From: Azospirillum endophyticum
GTDB taxonomy: Bacteria > Pseudomonadota > Alphaproteobacteria > Azospirillales > Azospirillaceae
DNA: 64,000 bases
NCBI RefSeq assembly: GCF_016595245.1
Contig: NZ_JAENHM010000044.1
Coordinates: 1 to 64,000, forward strand
Reading direction: 5' to 3'
Part shown: positions 8,568 to 17,512 of the stretch, in pieces
Layout: each line of letters starts with the position of its first letter
Position numbering within the stretch: the first letter of the stretch is position 1
The notes under the pieces: generated by a model
What the model was told of the DNA's origin: nothing
The model's input: the letters and a program-made list of their open reading frames with translations, nothing else
Databases searched by the model: none
Program-made: the position numbers and the translations under genes

Positions 8568-10259
8568 ATGCCGCTGCCCGCCGACGGTTTCCTTCGCCTG
8601 CGCCCGCCCGGCCGTCTCGCCCGGATCGGCGCCTTCCTGTCCGGAAGCCTGATGGTCCGGACCGTCGGGATGATCTGCCTTCCCCTGTTGTTCGCGGTCG
8701 GTCTGGCGGTGGTGGTGGCGATCAGCTTCTCCGACCGGGACGCCCGGACGGCGCTGGAGGCGAGGGCCCGGCAGACCGTGTCGCTTCTCGCCGGCGGGAT
8801 CGGCGACGCGCTGTGGAACGTCGACCGGGTCGCGGCCCAGGCAATCCTGCGCCCCTTGTCGGAGGACCCCGACTTTGCCGGCGCGGTGATCACCGAAAGC
8901 GGCGGCGCGGTCTTCCTCAGGCTCGGGGATGCCGTCCCGCCGCAGGGCGGGCTGATCGTCGAACGGGTCCTGCTGACCAGGCCGTCCGTGGAAGGGCGGG
9001 CCGCAGGGGAGCCGACCGCGGGGACGCCGGCCGGCGAAGCGGCCGGGAGCCAGCGGATCGGCCAGCTCGAGCTTCGCCTGACGACGGCGCGGGCGGAGCA
9101 GACCATCAGCAGCCGGGCCTGGGCCATCGCCTTGAGCGGCTTCGGCCTGCTGGTCGTGGTGTGCGGCCTGCTGGCGGCCATCGTCCGCGGCGTGACCGCG
9201 CCGATCCGCCAGATGACCGACGGCATGGCGGTCCTGGCGGCCGGGCGGGTGGATCTGCGGATTCCGCGCATCGACCGCCGGGACGAGGTCGGGCGGATGG
9301 CGGCCGCGCTCGCCACCCTGAAGCAGCACGCGGAGGAGCGCCTGGACTTCATCGAACGCCAGGCCCGCCATATGGAGGTGATCGAGGAGACGGTCGCGAA
9401 GCGCACCGAGGAGCTGAGCGCGACGCTGGAAACCCTGAAGCGGGCGCAGGACGAGCTGATCCGGTCGGAGAAGCTGGCCGCCCTCGGCGGCATGGTCGCG
9501 GCCATCGCGCACGAGATCAACACGCCGATCGGCAACGGCCTGACGGTGGCGACCACGCTTTCGGACAGGGTCGCGGAATTCCAGGCCATCCTCCAGGGCA
9601 AGGAGTTGCGCCGGTCGGTCATCCGGGACTATTCCGACAGCTTCGGCACGGCCAGCCAGTTGCTGGTCGGCAACCTGCTGCGCGCGTCCGACCTGATCGG
9701 ACGTTTCAAGCGCGTGGCCGTCGACCAGACCGGCGAACTGCGCCGCCGCTTCGGCCTCGACGTGGTCTGCGGCGAGGTCGTCGCCATGCTGCGTCCGACC
9801 TACCGGCATTCCCCGGTGTCCATCGCCCTGGACCTGCCCGGCGGCGTGGTGATGGACAGCTTCCCCGGCGCTCTCGGCCAGGTCCTGACCAACCTGATGG
9901 CGAACGCCATGCTCCATGCCTTCGCCGACGCGACGGTGGCGGGCACCATCATGATCGGGGCGGTGCTGGAGGAGGACGGCCGGCACGCGACCCTGACGGT
10001 GGCCGACGACGGGGCGGGCATCCCGGCGGCGATCCTGCCGCGGATCTTCGATCCGTTCTTCACGACGAAGCTCGGTGCGGGCGGCAGCGGGCTCGGCCTG
10101 CACATCGTCTATGCGATCGTCACGCGGGTTCTCGGCGGGACGGTCGCGGTGGAGAGCCGGGTCGGCGAGGGAACCCGGTTCTCGATCCTGCTGCCGCTGG
10201 AGGCCCCCCGGCAGCCGGAGCATGAGACGGCCGACGGGCCGGCGGCCGTGGCGCCGTGA
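8568..10259 (+). CDS. Membrane-bound sensor histidine kinase
   Basis: The 563-aa kinase has TM1 at about 31-53, a periplasmic domain with ALWNVD (81-86) and EDPDF (99-103), TM2 at about 185-206, HAMP at about 205-260, a coiled coil, a HisKA box with phospho-acceptor H315 (IAHEINTPIG), and an HATPase domain with the N box (NLMANAMLHA), DDGAGIP, FFTTK and GSGLGLHIV. GAGGA precedes the ATG at 8568 by 5 nt. No regulator follows on this strand, but a response regulator gene ends convergently 28 bp away. The sensor half is homologous to that of the chemoreceptor at 4850-6415. Confidence 0.93.
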   Translation: MPLPADGFLRLRPPGRLARIGAFLSGSLMVRTVGMICLPLLFAVGLAVVVAISFSDRDARTALEARARQTVSLLAGGIGDALWNVDRVAAQAILRPLSEDPDFAGAVITESGGAVFLRLGDAVPPQGGLIVERVLLTRPSVEGRAAGEPTAGTPAGEAAGSQRIGQLELRLTTARAEQTISSRAWAIALSGFGLLVVVCGLLAAIVRGVTAPIRQMTDGMAVLAAGRVDLRIPRIDRRDEVGRMAAALATLKQHAEERLDFIERQARHMEVIEETVAKRTEELSATLETLKRAQDELIRSEKLAALGGMVAAIAHEINTPIGNGLTVATTLSDRVAEFQAILQGKELRRSVIRDYSDSFGTASQLLVGNLLRASDLIGRFKRVAVDQTGELRRRFGLDVVCGEVVAMLRPTYRHSPVSIALDLPGGVVMDSFPGALGQVLTNLMANAMLHAFADATVAGTIMIGAVLEEDGRHATLTVADDGAGIPAAILPRIFDPFFTTKLGAGGSGLGLHIVYAIVTRVLGGTVAVESRVGEGTRFSILLPLEAPRQPEHETADGPAAVAP

Positions 10260-10287
10260 ACCGGCGCGGGCGGTTGGCCGGCGGCGG

Positions 10288-12600
10288 TCAGGAAACCGTT
10301 GCCGGCGACTGTTCCGGCGAACGTTCCGGCGATCGTTCGAGGATCCAGCGTTCGAACCGCTCCGCCGGCATCGGCTTGGCGTAGAGATAGCCCTGAACGG
10401 CGTCGCAGCCGAGCGACCGCAGGATCTCCTCCTGCTCCGCCGTTTCGACCCCTTCGGCGAGGACGGTCATCCCCAGCTCGTGGCCGACCTTCACGATGGT
10501 CGCCGCGATGCTGCGGCTTTCCGGGAGCGTGCCGAGATCGGTGACGAAGGAACGGTCGATCTTGAGGACGGAGGCCGGCAACTGCTGGAGCCGCGACAGC
10601 GACGAGTAGCCGGTGCCGAAATCGTCGATGGCGATGCTGAACCCCATGCCGCGGAGGACCCGGACCATGGCGAGGACCTGGTCGTTCTCCATCGCGTGGC
10701 TTTCGGTGATCTCCAGTTCGATGTCGCGTGGGTCGGCGTTGCAGGCGGTCAGGATGCGTTCGGCGCCGCGGACGAAATTCTCGTCGCGCAGCTGGCGCAC
10801 CGACACGTTGACCGCCATGCGGAGCCGTCCGACGGCGCCGTCGCGCCAGCGGACCTGTGCGAGGCAGGCCTGCCGCAGCACCCATTCGCCCAGGCTGAGG
10901 ATATGGCCGGCATCCTCGGCGACCGGGATGAACCGGTCGGGCGGCACCCAGCCTCCTTCCGGCAGCTGCCAGCGCAGCAGCGCCTCGCTTCCGAAGGTGG
11001 TCCCGTCCGACAGGGCGAGCTGCGGCTGGTAGACCAGGGAGAATTGCCCGTTGGACTGCGCCTCGGCCAGGCGGCTGACCAGCGAGAGCCGCCCGTGCAG
11101 CTCCTCCTCCATCACCGGATCGAAGCGCAGGATGCGTCCGCGCCCGCCGCGTTTGGCGCCCTTCAGGGCCATTCCCGCCCGGCGGACCAGCCGGTGGACA
11201 TCCTGCTTCCCGACCCGTTCGCCCTCCTCGGCCAGGACGTAGCCGCCCGATACCCGGGTGGCGATGGGGTGTCCGTTGATGGTGAAGGGATCGACGAAGC
11301 AAAGCTCGATCGCCCGGACCAGCTCCCGCTGGTCGGTGGTCCGCTTCAGCCGGACCAGCACGCCGAACATGTCGCTGGCGATCCGGCTGACGGCGTTCCG
11401 GTCGCCGAAGACGGAGCAGAGCCGGTTCGCCACAGCCATCAGCAGCCTGTCGCCGGCCTCGTGCCCGAGCCCGTCGTTGACCGCCTGGAAATGGTCGAGG
11501 TCGAGAAGCAGTACGGCCAGCGCGTCGCCGGCCGCGGACCGTTCCGCCAGCCGGCCGCCGATTTCCTCCAGGAAGAGCGTGCGGTTGGGCAGCCCGGTCA
11601 GCTGGTCGTAATAGGCGAGCGACCGCACGTCGTCGAGGAGGGACACGTTGTCGAAGCCGAGCGCCACGTTGGAGCAGAAGACCTCCAGCAGGCGGCGGAC
11701 GTCCGGCCCGATCTCCCGGCCGGTCGCGACGTAGATCGCCAGATCGTCCCCGGACTGGCCGGGGATGTAGAGCACCGTGGCGCTGTCCAGATAAACGCTC
11801 CGCTTGCCCTCCAGGGCCGACGCGATCAGGGTGCGCAGCGGCTCGTCGTCCACGCGGCCGAGCCGCGTCCCGGACAGGTGCCGGAACGGGCCGGCCGCCG
11901 CGAGAATGAGCGGCTCTCCGCAGTCACTGCTGCCGGTAGCCGCCAGGGCCGGTGTCGGTGCGAGGCGGGCGAGGACGAAGCCGTTCGCCTCGACGTCGAG
12001 AAGGCCGCCGAGCTGAAGCAGGATGCCCTCGCAGAAGGAGCGCAGCGAGCTGCGCCGGAACAGGCCGGCGGAGGCGGCGATGATCCGTTCCAGCCCCTTG
12101 CGGCTCAACTCCAGCGCATGGATGTGGCTGTAGGCGCGCAGCGCCGTGAACAGCGAGGTCAGCAGCCGGTTGCGCGTCAGTTCCGACTTGGTCCGGTAAT
12201 CGTCGATGTCGTAGTCGCGGATGACCGCCAGTTCGGGAGCGTAGCCCGGCTGGCCAGTGCGCAGGATGATCCGCAGGGTGGTCAGCTTCAACTCCTCGCG
12301 GATGATGCGGACCAGCTTCAGCCCCGCATCCGGCGTCTCCATCACCACGTCGAGCAGGATGATGGCGAAATCGTCGTCCTCGCGCAGGATCGCGTGGGCT
12401 TCGGCCGCCGATTTCGCATGGGTCAGCTCCAGCCGGCGGCCGAGGGTCTCCACGTCGTGAAGCGAGTATTTCGTCGAGGCATGGACGACGTCGTCGTCAT
12501 CGACCAGCAGCAGGCGCCACGCCCGCCCGGTTGCCGTGCCGCCGGTCTGTCCATCATCCTCGATGATGTCCAGCATGTCGTTTTCCGTGGACGCTTCCAT
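10288..12600 (-). CDS. Response regulator with DUF3369, degenerate GGDEF and intact EAL domains
   Basis: The 770-aa protein has a receiver domain (about 27-150, phospho-acceptor D84 in LLDVVM), a DUF3369 domain (about 150-325), a GGDEF-like domain (about 328-490) whose signature is ASDMF at 408-412, and an EAL domain (about 502-755). The EAL part keeps SEALLRW, NVSVRQL, ELEITES, DDFGTGYSS, KIDRSFV, EGVET and QGYLYAKP, so cyclic-di-GMP hydrolysis is expected, while cyclase activity is not. The C-terminal tail repeats the acidic/serine element ERSPERSPEQSP. It converges with the histidine kinase gene and is a candidate partner. Confidence 0.92.
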   Translation of the reverse strand: MEASTENDMLDIIEDDGQTGGTATGRAWRLLLVDDDDVVHASTKYSLHDVETLGRRLELTHAKSAAEAHAILREDDDFAIILLDVVMETPDAGLKLVRIIREELKLTTLRIILRTGQPGYAPELAVIRDYDIDDYRTKSELTRNRLLTSLFTALRAYSHIHALELSRKGLERIIAASAGLFRRSSLRSFCEGILLQLGGLLDVEANGFVLARLAPTPALAATGSSDCGEPLILAAAGPFRHLSGTRLGRVDDEPLRTLIASALEGKRSVYLDSATVLYIPGQSGDDLAIYVATGREIGPDVRRLLEVFCSNVALGFDNVSLLDDVRSLAYYDQLTGLPNRTLFLEEIGGRLAERSAAGDALAVLLLDLDHFQAVNDGLGHEAGDRLLMAVANRLCSVFGDRNAVSRIASDMFGVLVRLKRTTDQRELVRAIELCFVDPFTINGHPIATRVSGGYVLAEEGERVGKQDVHRLVRRAGMALKGAKRGGRGRILRFDPVMEEELHGRLSLVSRLAEAQSNGQFSLVYQPQLALSDGTTFGSEALLRWQLPEGGWVPPDRFIPVAEDAGHILSLGEWVLRQACLAQVRWRDGAVGRLRMAVNVSVRQLRDENFVRGAERILTACNADPRDIELEITESHAMENDQVLAMVRVLRGMGFSIAIDDFGTGYSSLSRLQQLPASVLKIDRSFVTDLGTLPESRSIAATIVKVGHELGMTVLAEGVETAEQEEILRSLGCDAVQGYLYAKPMPAERFERWILERSPERSPEQSPATVS

Positions 12601-12729
12601 CTATGACCGCCCGGCCCGCACCCGTTCCATCACGACGAAGTTATTACCTCGAAGGGTGTACGATCATGACGGATGGGAGAAGATTATGTGACGGACTTCG
12701 GCGTTCCCCGTCGCAAAACCGGGAGGTTC

Positions 12730-12768
12730 GAGACCGTCAGGCGGCTTCGACCGGCGCCTGACGGTCTC
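12730..12768 (-). terminator. Strong hairpin, probable terminator of the DhaKL operon
   Basis: A perfect 14-bp inverted repeat (arms 12730-12743 and 12755-12768, loop 11 nt) lies about 45 bp past the dhaL stop. On the minus strand it is followed by a short T tract (GGTTTTG), so it is a weak-tailed intrinsic terminator candidate. It also sits upstream of the response regulator gene, so a regulatory role is possible. Confidence 0.55.
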
Positions 12769-12811
12769 CTCGATCGACGAATGGCGTGGTGGCCCCGATC
12801 AAGCCGGAGGT

Positions 12812-13462
12812 TCAGGCCGGCTTGAGGCTTTCGACCATGTGGCGGAAGGCGATCATGCCAGGGTCGTCCAGCCCGACCGACCGCTCGGCGAACATGCGGG
12901 CGCGTCCGATGCGGTTCGGCTTGTCCCGGAAGACCTCGATCGTCCGCTCGGTGGCCCGGACCGCCGCCGCGTGCCGTGTGGCGGGATCGTCCCGTTCCGC
13001 AGCGGCGAGTGAGGCCAACGCCGCACGCACCGCGTCCAGCGGATCGAGCACGGTCTTGTCACCCAAGGCCGCGCCGCCGCGGGCCGAGAGCGCGCCCAGT
13101 ATGTCTCCCAGCAGTTGCGGCAGTTCGGAACATGGCAGGGCGCTTCGCCCGGCCGTCGCCTTGGCCGCCGTGAGGAAGGCCACCGCCAGCAAGGTGCCGA
13201 AGCTCGATCCCGACGCCTTGGAGCATGCCATCGCGCAGGTCTTGAAGGCTTGGCCGAGGTCGCCGTCGCTGGTGGCATCCAGGCCGGGGCGGATTGCACG
13301 GATGTTCTGGGCGCATTTCCCGAGCGTGGCACCGAGATCGCCGTCGCCCAGCCGGGCGTCGAGGGCATTCAACTCGTCGGCCGCCGTGTCCATTCGATCC
13401 GCCCAGCGGTCGAGCGCCGCCGCCAGCACCGCCACCGTCAGTCCGTTGTCGGTTGCATCCAT
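12812..13462 (-). CDS. dhaL: Dihydroxyacetone kinase-type ADP/ATP-binding subunit DhaL
   Basis: The 216-aa all-helical DhaL-family protein has the metal/nucleotide motifs LGDGDLG and GDKTVLDP and a GSSFGTLL loop. In PTS-type dihydroxyacetone kinases DhaL carries the nucleotide and transfers phosphate to the substrate held by DhaK. The start is 1 nt after the dhaK stop, so the two are translationally linked. No DhaM phosphotransferase gene is seen in the window, so it may be ATP-dependent or rely on a DhaM elsewhere. It is the last gene of the minus-strand operon. Confidence 0.9.
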   Translation of the reverse strand: MDATDNGLTVAVLAAALDRWADRMDTAADELNALDARLGDGDLGATLGKCAQNIRAIRPGLDATSDGDLGQAFKTCAMACSKASGSSFGTLLAVAFLTAAKATAGRSALPCSELPQLLGDILGALSARGGAALGDKTVLDPLDAVRAALASLAAAERDDPATRHAAAVRATERTIEVFRDKPNRIGRARMFAERSVGLDDPGMIAFRHMVESLKPA

Positions 13463-13463
13463 C

Positions 13464-14465
13464 TCACAGGCTCCAGAACGGGCAGTTGGCCGGGGCGCGC
13501 AGCAGCGCTTCCAGCTCCCCGTCGAGACGCAGCAGCGTCAGCGAGGCGCCGGCCATCTCCATCGAGGTGGCATAGCGCCCGACCAGCGGCAGGCCGACCG
13601 TCACGCCGGCCTCGGCCAGCCGGCGGGCGAGGTGGCGGTAGAGGATGTACAGCTCCTCATGCGGCGTGGCGCCCAGCGAGTTGACCAAGACCGACACCCG
13701 CTCGCCCCGGCCGATGCCGGTGTCGGCGAGCAGCCGGTCCAGCATCTCCCCGGCGATCTCGTCGGCGCGGCGCAGCGGGCCGCGCCAGATCCCGGGCTCG
13801 CCGTGGATGCCCATGCCCATCTCCATCTCGTCGTCGGCGATGGAGAAGGTCGGCTTGCCCGATTCCGGGACGATGCAGGGAGTCAGCGCGACGCCGATGC
13901 TGGCGGTCGCCGAAACCGCCTTGCGCGCCGCCGCGGTGACCTCGCCCAGCGTCGTTCCCGGCCGCTCGGCCATGGCGCCGGCGATCTTGTAGGCGTAGAC
14001 CAGCCCGGCGACGCCGCGCCGCTTGGCCCGCTCCTCCGGCCCGGCACTGGCGACGTCGTCGGCGACCAGCACGCTGGTCGTCTCCATCCCCTCCATTTCC
14101 AGCATCTCGCCGGCCATGTCGAAGTTCATGCGGTCGCCGCCATAATTGCCGTAGAGCCGCAGCACACCGGCCCCGCCATCGGCCGCCCGCATGGCATCCA
14201 CGCAATCGCCGACGCTGGGACCGGCGAAGACGTTGCCAATGGAACAGGCGTCGAGCAGCCCCGGCCCGACATAGCCGGTGAAGGTCGGCAGATGGCCGGA
14301 CCCGCCGCCCGACACGATGCCGACCTTGCCCTGCACCGGCCCACCGGCCCTGGCGATCACCCGTCCGCCCTCGCCGAGGCGGCGATAGCTCTCCGGATGG
14401 GCGGCGACCAGCCCATCCAGCATCTCATCCACATAATCGGCGGGGTTGTTGAGGATCTTCTTCAT
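13464..14465 (-). CDS. dhaK: Dihydroxyacetone kinase-type substrate-binding subunit DhaK
   Basis: The 333-aa protein has the DhaK fold with GGGSGHLP (residues 53-60, where classical DhaK has GHEP), YGNYGGDRMNF (105-115), and H221 in GIHGEPG, the histidine that binds the carbonyl substrate covalently as a hemiaminal. GGGAGGA precedes ATG 14465. Members of this family phosphorylate dihydroxyacetone or other short ketoses such as erythrulose. Its operon holds CoA-transferases and a ThDP enzyme rather than glycerol genes, so the real substrate may be a short ketose released from that pathway. Confidence 0.9.
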   Translation of the reverse strand: MKKILNNPADYVDEMLDGLVAAHPESYRRLGEGGRVIARAGGPVQGKVGIVSGGGSGHLPTFTGYVGPGLLDACSIGNVFAGPSVGDCVDAMRAADGGAGVLRLYGNYGGDRMNFDMAGEMLEMEGMETTSVLVADDVASAGPEERAKRRGVAGLVYAYKIAGAMAERPGTTLGEVTAAARKAVSATASIGVALTPCIVPESGKPTFSIADDEMEMGMGIHGEPGIWRGPLRRADEIAGEMLDRLLADTGIGRGERVSVLVNSLGATPHEELYILYRHLARRLAEAGVTVGLPLVGRYATSMEMAGASLTLLRLDGELEALLRAPANCPFWSL

Positions 14466-14493
14466 GGCATTCCTCCCTGAAGCCAAGGTCGGC

Positions 14494-16236
14494 TCAATAG
14501 TTCAGCCGGGCATTGCCTTCGAACATCGTGACCGGCGGGTGGGCGCGCTGTTCGGTGACGATGTCCAGCACCGTGGTGGTGCCGGCGGCCAGCGCCCGCT
14601 GCAGCGCCGGCAGGAAGGCGTCGGGCGTCTCGATGCGCTCGCCGGCGCAGCCGCAGGCCCGGGCGATGGCGGCATGGTCGACGGCGGCGAAGTCGCAGAC
14701 GTCGGAGTAGTCGTTGAACAGCACTTTCTCCGCGTGCTTCTGGTAGCCGAGGATCTGGTTGTTCAGCACGGCGACCACGACGTTCAGCCCCATGCGCCGG
14801 GCGGTCTCCAGCTCCGACCAGACATGGGCGAAGCCGCCGTCGCCGACCAGCGCGAAGACCGGGGCATCCGGCCGGGCACATTTGGCACCGAGTGCGAAAG
14901 GCAGTCCCCAGCCGAGCCCGGCCAGACCGCGCGGGGTGACGAAGCGCATGCCTGGCTTGCGCGAGGTCAGGTAGTTGGCGACCCAGATGGAGGAGTAGCT
15001 GGCGTCGGCGACCACGATGGTCTCCGGGGTCAGGACGCTGTCGAGGTCGCGCATGAGGCGCTCGGGCCGGACCGGTGCCGCATCCATCGGAATGGCACGG
15101 GCGACGTCGTCCTTCCAGGCGGCCAGACCGGCGGCGATCTGTTTCTCCACCTTCGGCCGGGCGGCGTGACGGGCGGAGAGATCCTCACCCTCCAGGGCCT
15201 CGGCCAGGGCGGCCAGGGTCAGCTTGGCGTCGCCGACCAGCCGCAGCGCCTCGTAGTTGCGGCCGATCTCCTGCCCGTCGACGTCGAGATGGATGAAGCG
15301 GGCGGTCTTCGGGTAGAGCGACCAGCTGTCGGTGCCGTTCTGGTTGGTGCGGTTGCCGATCAGCAGGATGACGTCGGCGTCCTCGACCATCGGGCGGAGG
15401 TGGCGGGTGCGGCCGCCGGTGCCCATGAAATAGCCGACCGGACCGAGCGACAGCGGATGACGCTCGTCCACCGCCCCCTTGCCCATGGCGGTGGTGGCGA
15501 CGGGCAACGACGCGCGGTCCTGGAGCGCCGCCAGTTCGGCGGCGGCGTCGGACAGGTGGATGCCGCCGCCGGCGATGACCAGCGGCGCCTTGGCCGCGGC
15601 GAGCAGGGCCGCGGCCTCGCGCACCCGCGCCGGATCGGCGGCGACGCGGTCGAGCGGGAACCGGCCGAGCGAGGCGACGCGCTCGCCGGTGCCGGGAGCG
15701 GGCACGTCGTTGAACAGGTCGATCGGCGCGATCAGCACCGCCGGGCCCGGACGGCCCGAAGCGGCGGCAGTGAAGGCCATGTCGACATAGTCGTCGATGC
15801 GCTCGACCTCCGAGACGCGCTTGATCCATTTGGCGCAGCCGCGGAACAGCTCCAGATGGTCGAGTTCCTGGAAGGCGTTCTTGTCGGTCTGCTTGCGGTG
15901 CACATCCTGGACGATGGCGACGATCGGCACGCTGGCCTTGAGCGCCTCGGCGAGGCCGGCGACGAGCAGCGTCGCGGCAGGACCGTTCTGGGCGGTGACG
16001 ACGGGGACCTTGTGGCTGACGCGGGCGTAAGCGTCGGCCATGGCGGTGCCGGCGTTCTCGGTGCGGTAGCCGATCTGTCGGATGCCGAATTCCGGCGCCA
16101 CCAGGAACAGGGCCGACGGGATGCTCTGCCCGAAGATCATCTCGACGCCGTGACGCTTCAGGGCGGCCGCGAAGACATGGGCGCCGGTGCGGTTGGAGCC
16201 TTCGACCGGCTTGGCCGCGGCGAGATGGGTATCCAT
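14494..16236 (-). CDS. ThDP-dependent enzyme, acetolactate synthase-like
   Basis: The 580-aa protein has the three-domain thiamine diphosphate layout: a Pyr domain with the catalytic glutamate in YRTENAGTAMADA, a central domain with APLVIAGGG, and a PP domain with GDGGFAHVW plus the downstream NN of the ThDP-Mg motif. GGAGG precedes the ATG. Such enzymes decarboxylate 2-keto acids or acyl-CoAs, or join aldehydes. It lies between a family III CoA-transferase and dhaK; by analogy with the formyl-CoA transferase/oxalyl-CoA decarboxylase pair it could act on the CoA ester made by that transferase (inference). It is not a clear match to a true acetolactate synthase, since no small subunit is present. 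Confidence 0.85.
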   Translation of the reverse strand: MDTHLAAAKPVEGSNRTGAHVFAAALKRHGVEMIFGQSIPSALFLVAPEFGIRQIGYRTENAGTAMADAYARVSHKVPVVTAQNGPAATLLVAGLAEALKASVPIVAIVQDVHRKQTDKNAFQELDHLELFRGCAKWIKRVSEVERIDDYVDMAFTAAASGRPGPAVLIAPIDLFNDVPAPGTGERVASLGRFPLDRVAADPARVREAAALLAAAKAPLVIAGGGIHLSDAAAELAALQDRASLPVATTAMGKGAVDERHPLSLGPVGYFMGTGGRTRHLRPMVEDADVILLIGNRTNQNGTDSWSLYPKTARFIHLDVDGQEIGRNYEALRLVGDAKLTLAALAEALEGEDLSARHAARPKVEKQIAAGLAAWKDDVARAIPMDAAPVRPERLMRDLDSVLTPETIVVADASYSSIWVANYLTSRKPGMRFVTPRGLAGLGWGLPFALGAKCARPDAPVFALVGDGGFAHVWSELETARRMGLNVVVAVLNNQILGYQKHAEKVLFNDYSDVCDFAAVDHAAIARACGCAGERIETPDAFLPALQRALAAGTTTVLDIVTEQRAHPPVTMFEGNARLNY

Positions 16237-16263
16237 GCGTGTCCTCCGAAGGGAGTGATTCGA

Positions 16264-16275
16264 TAAATCGTTTTA
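16264..16275. promoter_or_regulatory. AT-rich operator-like site upstream of the ThDP gene
   Basis: The sequence TAAATCGTTTTAG in the 75-bp gap before the ThDP gene resembles the AAAACGTTTT palindrome in the LacI promoter region. It is an imperfect match. It may allow internal control of the ThDP-dhaKL part of the operon. Confidence 0.35.
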
Positions 16276-16311
16276 GTTAGGGGGCGTGGACGGCCGTCCG
16301 GATGGCGGCGG

Positions 16312-17502
16312 TCAGACGGTGCCGCCGTCGCGCAGGGCGCCGACATCCGCCGGGGTCATGCCCAGCCATTCGCCCAGCACCTCGTCGGTGTGCTGGCCCA
16401 GCACCGGGGCGGGGTGGCGAATCTCGCCGGGCGAGTCGGACAGACGGACGGTCAGGCCGTGGGTGGTGACGGTGCCGGCTTTCGGATGCTGCAGCTCGAC
16501 GATCTGCCGGGCCTCGCGCATGTAGGGGTTGGCGAGCAGGTCGGGCAGGGTCGCGATCCGTGCCGCCGGCAGCTCGGCCTGCCGCAGCAGGGTCACCACC
16601 TCGTCGGCGGGAAGGCCGGCGATCCAGTCGCCGACGACGGCCTCGATGGCGGGGATGTTGCGCATCCGCGCCTCCAGCGTGGCGAAGCGCGGATCCTCCA
16701 GCAGGTCGGGCCGCTTCATGATCCGGGTCAGCCGCGGGAAATGGGCGTCGTTTCCGGCGACCATGTGCAGCCAGACGCCGTCGGCGGCGCGGAAGGTCTG
16801 GGCCGGCGCCGAGTAGCGGTCGCGGTTGCCGACGCGGGACATCGAACGGCCGAGCATCGCCTGCTCGGGGATGGCGGTGACCAGCATCGACACGGCGCTG
16901 CCCATCAGGCTGGCGTCGACCATCTGGCCCTTGCCGGTCTTGTGGCGGTGCTCGACGGCGGCCAGGATGCCGATGGAAGCGTAGAGCGCGGTGGCGTAGT
17001 CGACCAGGAAGGTCCCGCCCATGGTCGGCGGGCCGTCCGGATCGCCGGTGATCTCCATCAGGCCGGAGGTCGCCTGGGCGATGCCGTCGAAACAGGGCTC
17101 CGCCGCCATCGACCCCTGCTGGCCGTAGCCGGAGATGCGGGCCATGATCAGGCGCGGGTTGATCGCGTGGAGATCCTCCCAGCCGCAGCCCATCTTCTCC
17201 ATGGTGCCGGGGCGGAAATTCTCGATCAGCACGTCGGCCTGCTTCACCATCTCGCGCAGCAGGCCATGGGCGCGCGGATCGCGGAAATTCAGGGTGATGC
17301 TGCGCTTGTTGCGGTTGAACACCATGAAGTACAGGCTCTCGCCTTCGACCTGGGGTTCCAGGGCGCGGGTGTCGTCGCCGCGTCGCGGGCGTTCGACCTT
17401 GACGACGTCGGCGCCGAGATCGCCCAGCATCATCCCGCAATGCGGGCCGGCGATGAAGCGAGACAGGTCGAGGACCTTCAGTCCATCGAGGGGTCCAGGC
17501 AT
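16312..17502 (-). CDS. CaiB/BaiF family III CoA-transferase
   Basis: The 396-aa protein has the family III opening PLDGLKVLDLSRFIAGPH, the RNKRS loop and the catalytic aspartate in GTFLVDYATALYA. These enzymes move CoA between short carboxylic acids and their thioesters without a free intermediate. ATG 17502 is preferred because GAGGTGA lies 5 nt upstream and overlaps the preceding gene's stop; a GTG at 17511 is possible. It is in an operon with a class I CoA-transferase pair upstream and a ThDP enzyme downstream. Confidence 0.9.
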   Translation of the reverse strand: MPGPLDGLKVLDLSRFIAGPHCGMMLGDLGADVVKVERPRRGDDTRALEPQVEGESLYFMVFNRNKRSITLNFRDPRAHGLLREMVKQADVLIENFRPGTMEKMGCGWEDLHAINPRLIMARISGYGQQGSMAAEPCFDGIAQATSGLMEITGDPDGPPTMGGTFLVDYATALYASIGILAAVEHRHKTGKGQMVDASLMGSAVSMLVTAIPEQAMLGRSMSRVGNRDRYSAPAQTFRAADGVWLHMVAGNDAHFPRLTRIMKRPDLLEDPRFATLEARMRNIPAIEAVVGDWIAGLPADEVVTLLRQAELPAARIATLPDLLANPYMREARQIVELQHPKAGTVTTHGLTVRLSDSPGEIRHPAPVLGQHTDEVLGEWLGMTPADVGALRDGGTV

Positions 17503-17512
17503 GGGGGTCACC

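Noticed and set aside
14494..16236. Oxalyl-CoA decarboxylase as the identity of the ThDP enzyme
   Set aside because: The neighbouring family III CoA-transferase suggested it, but the C-terminal region does not show the oxalyl-CoA decarboxylase pattern I know, so only an acetolactate-synthase-like label is kept.
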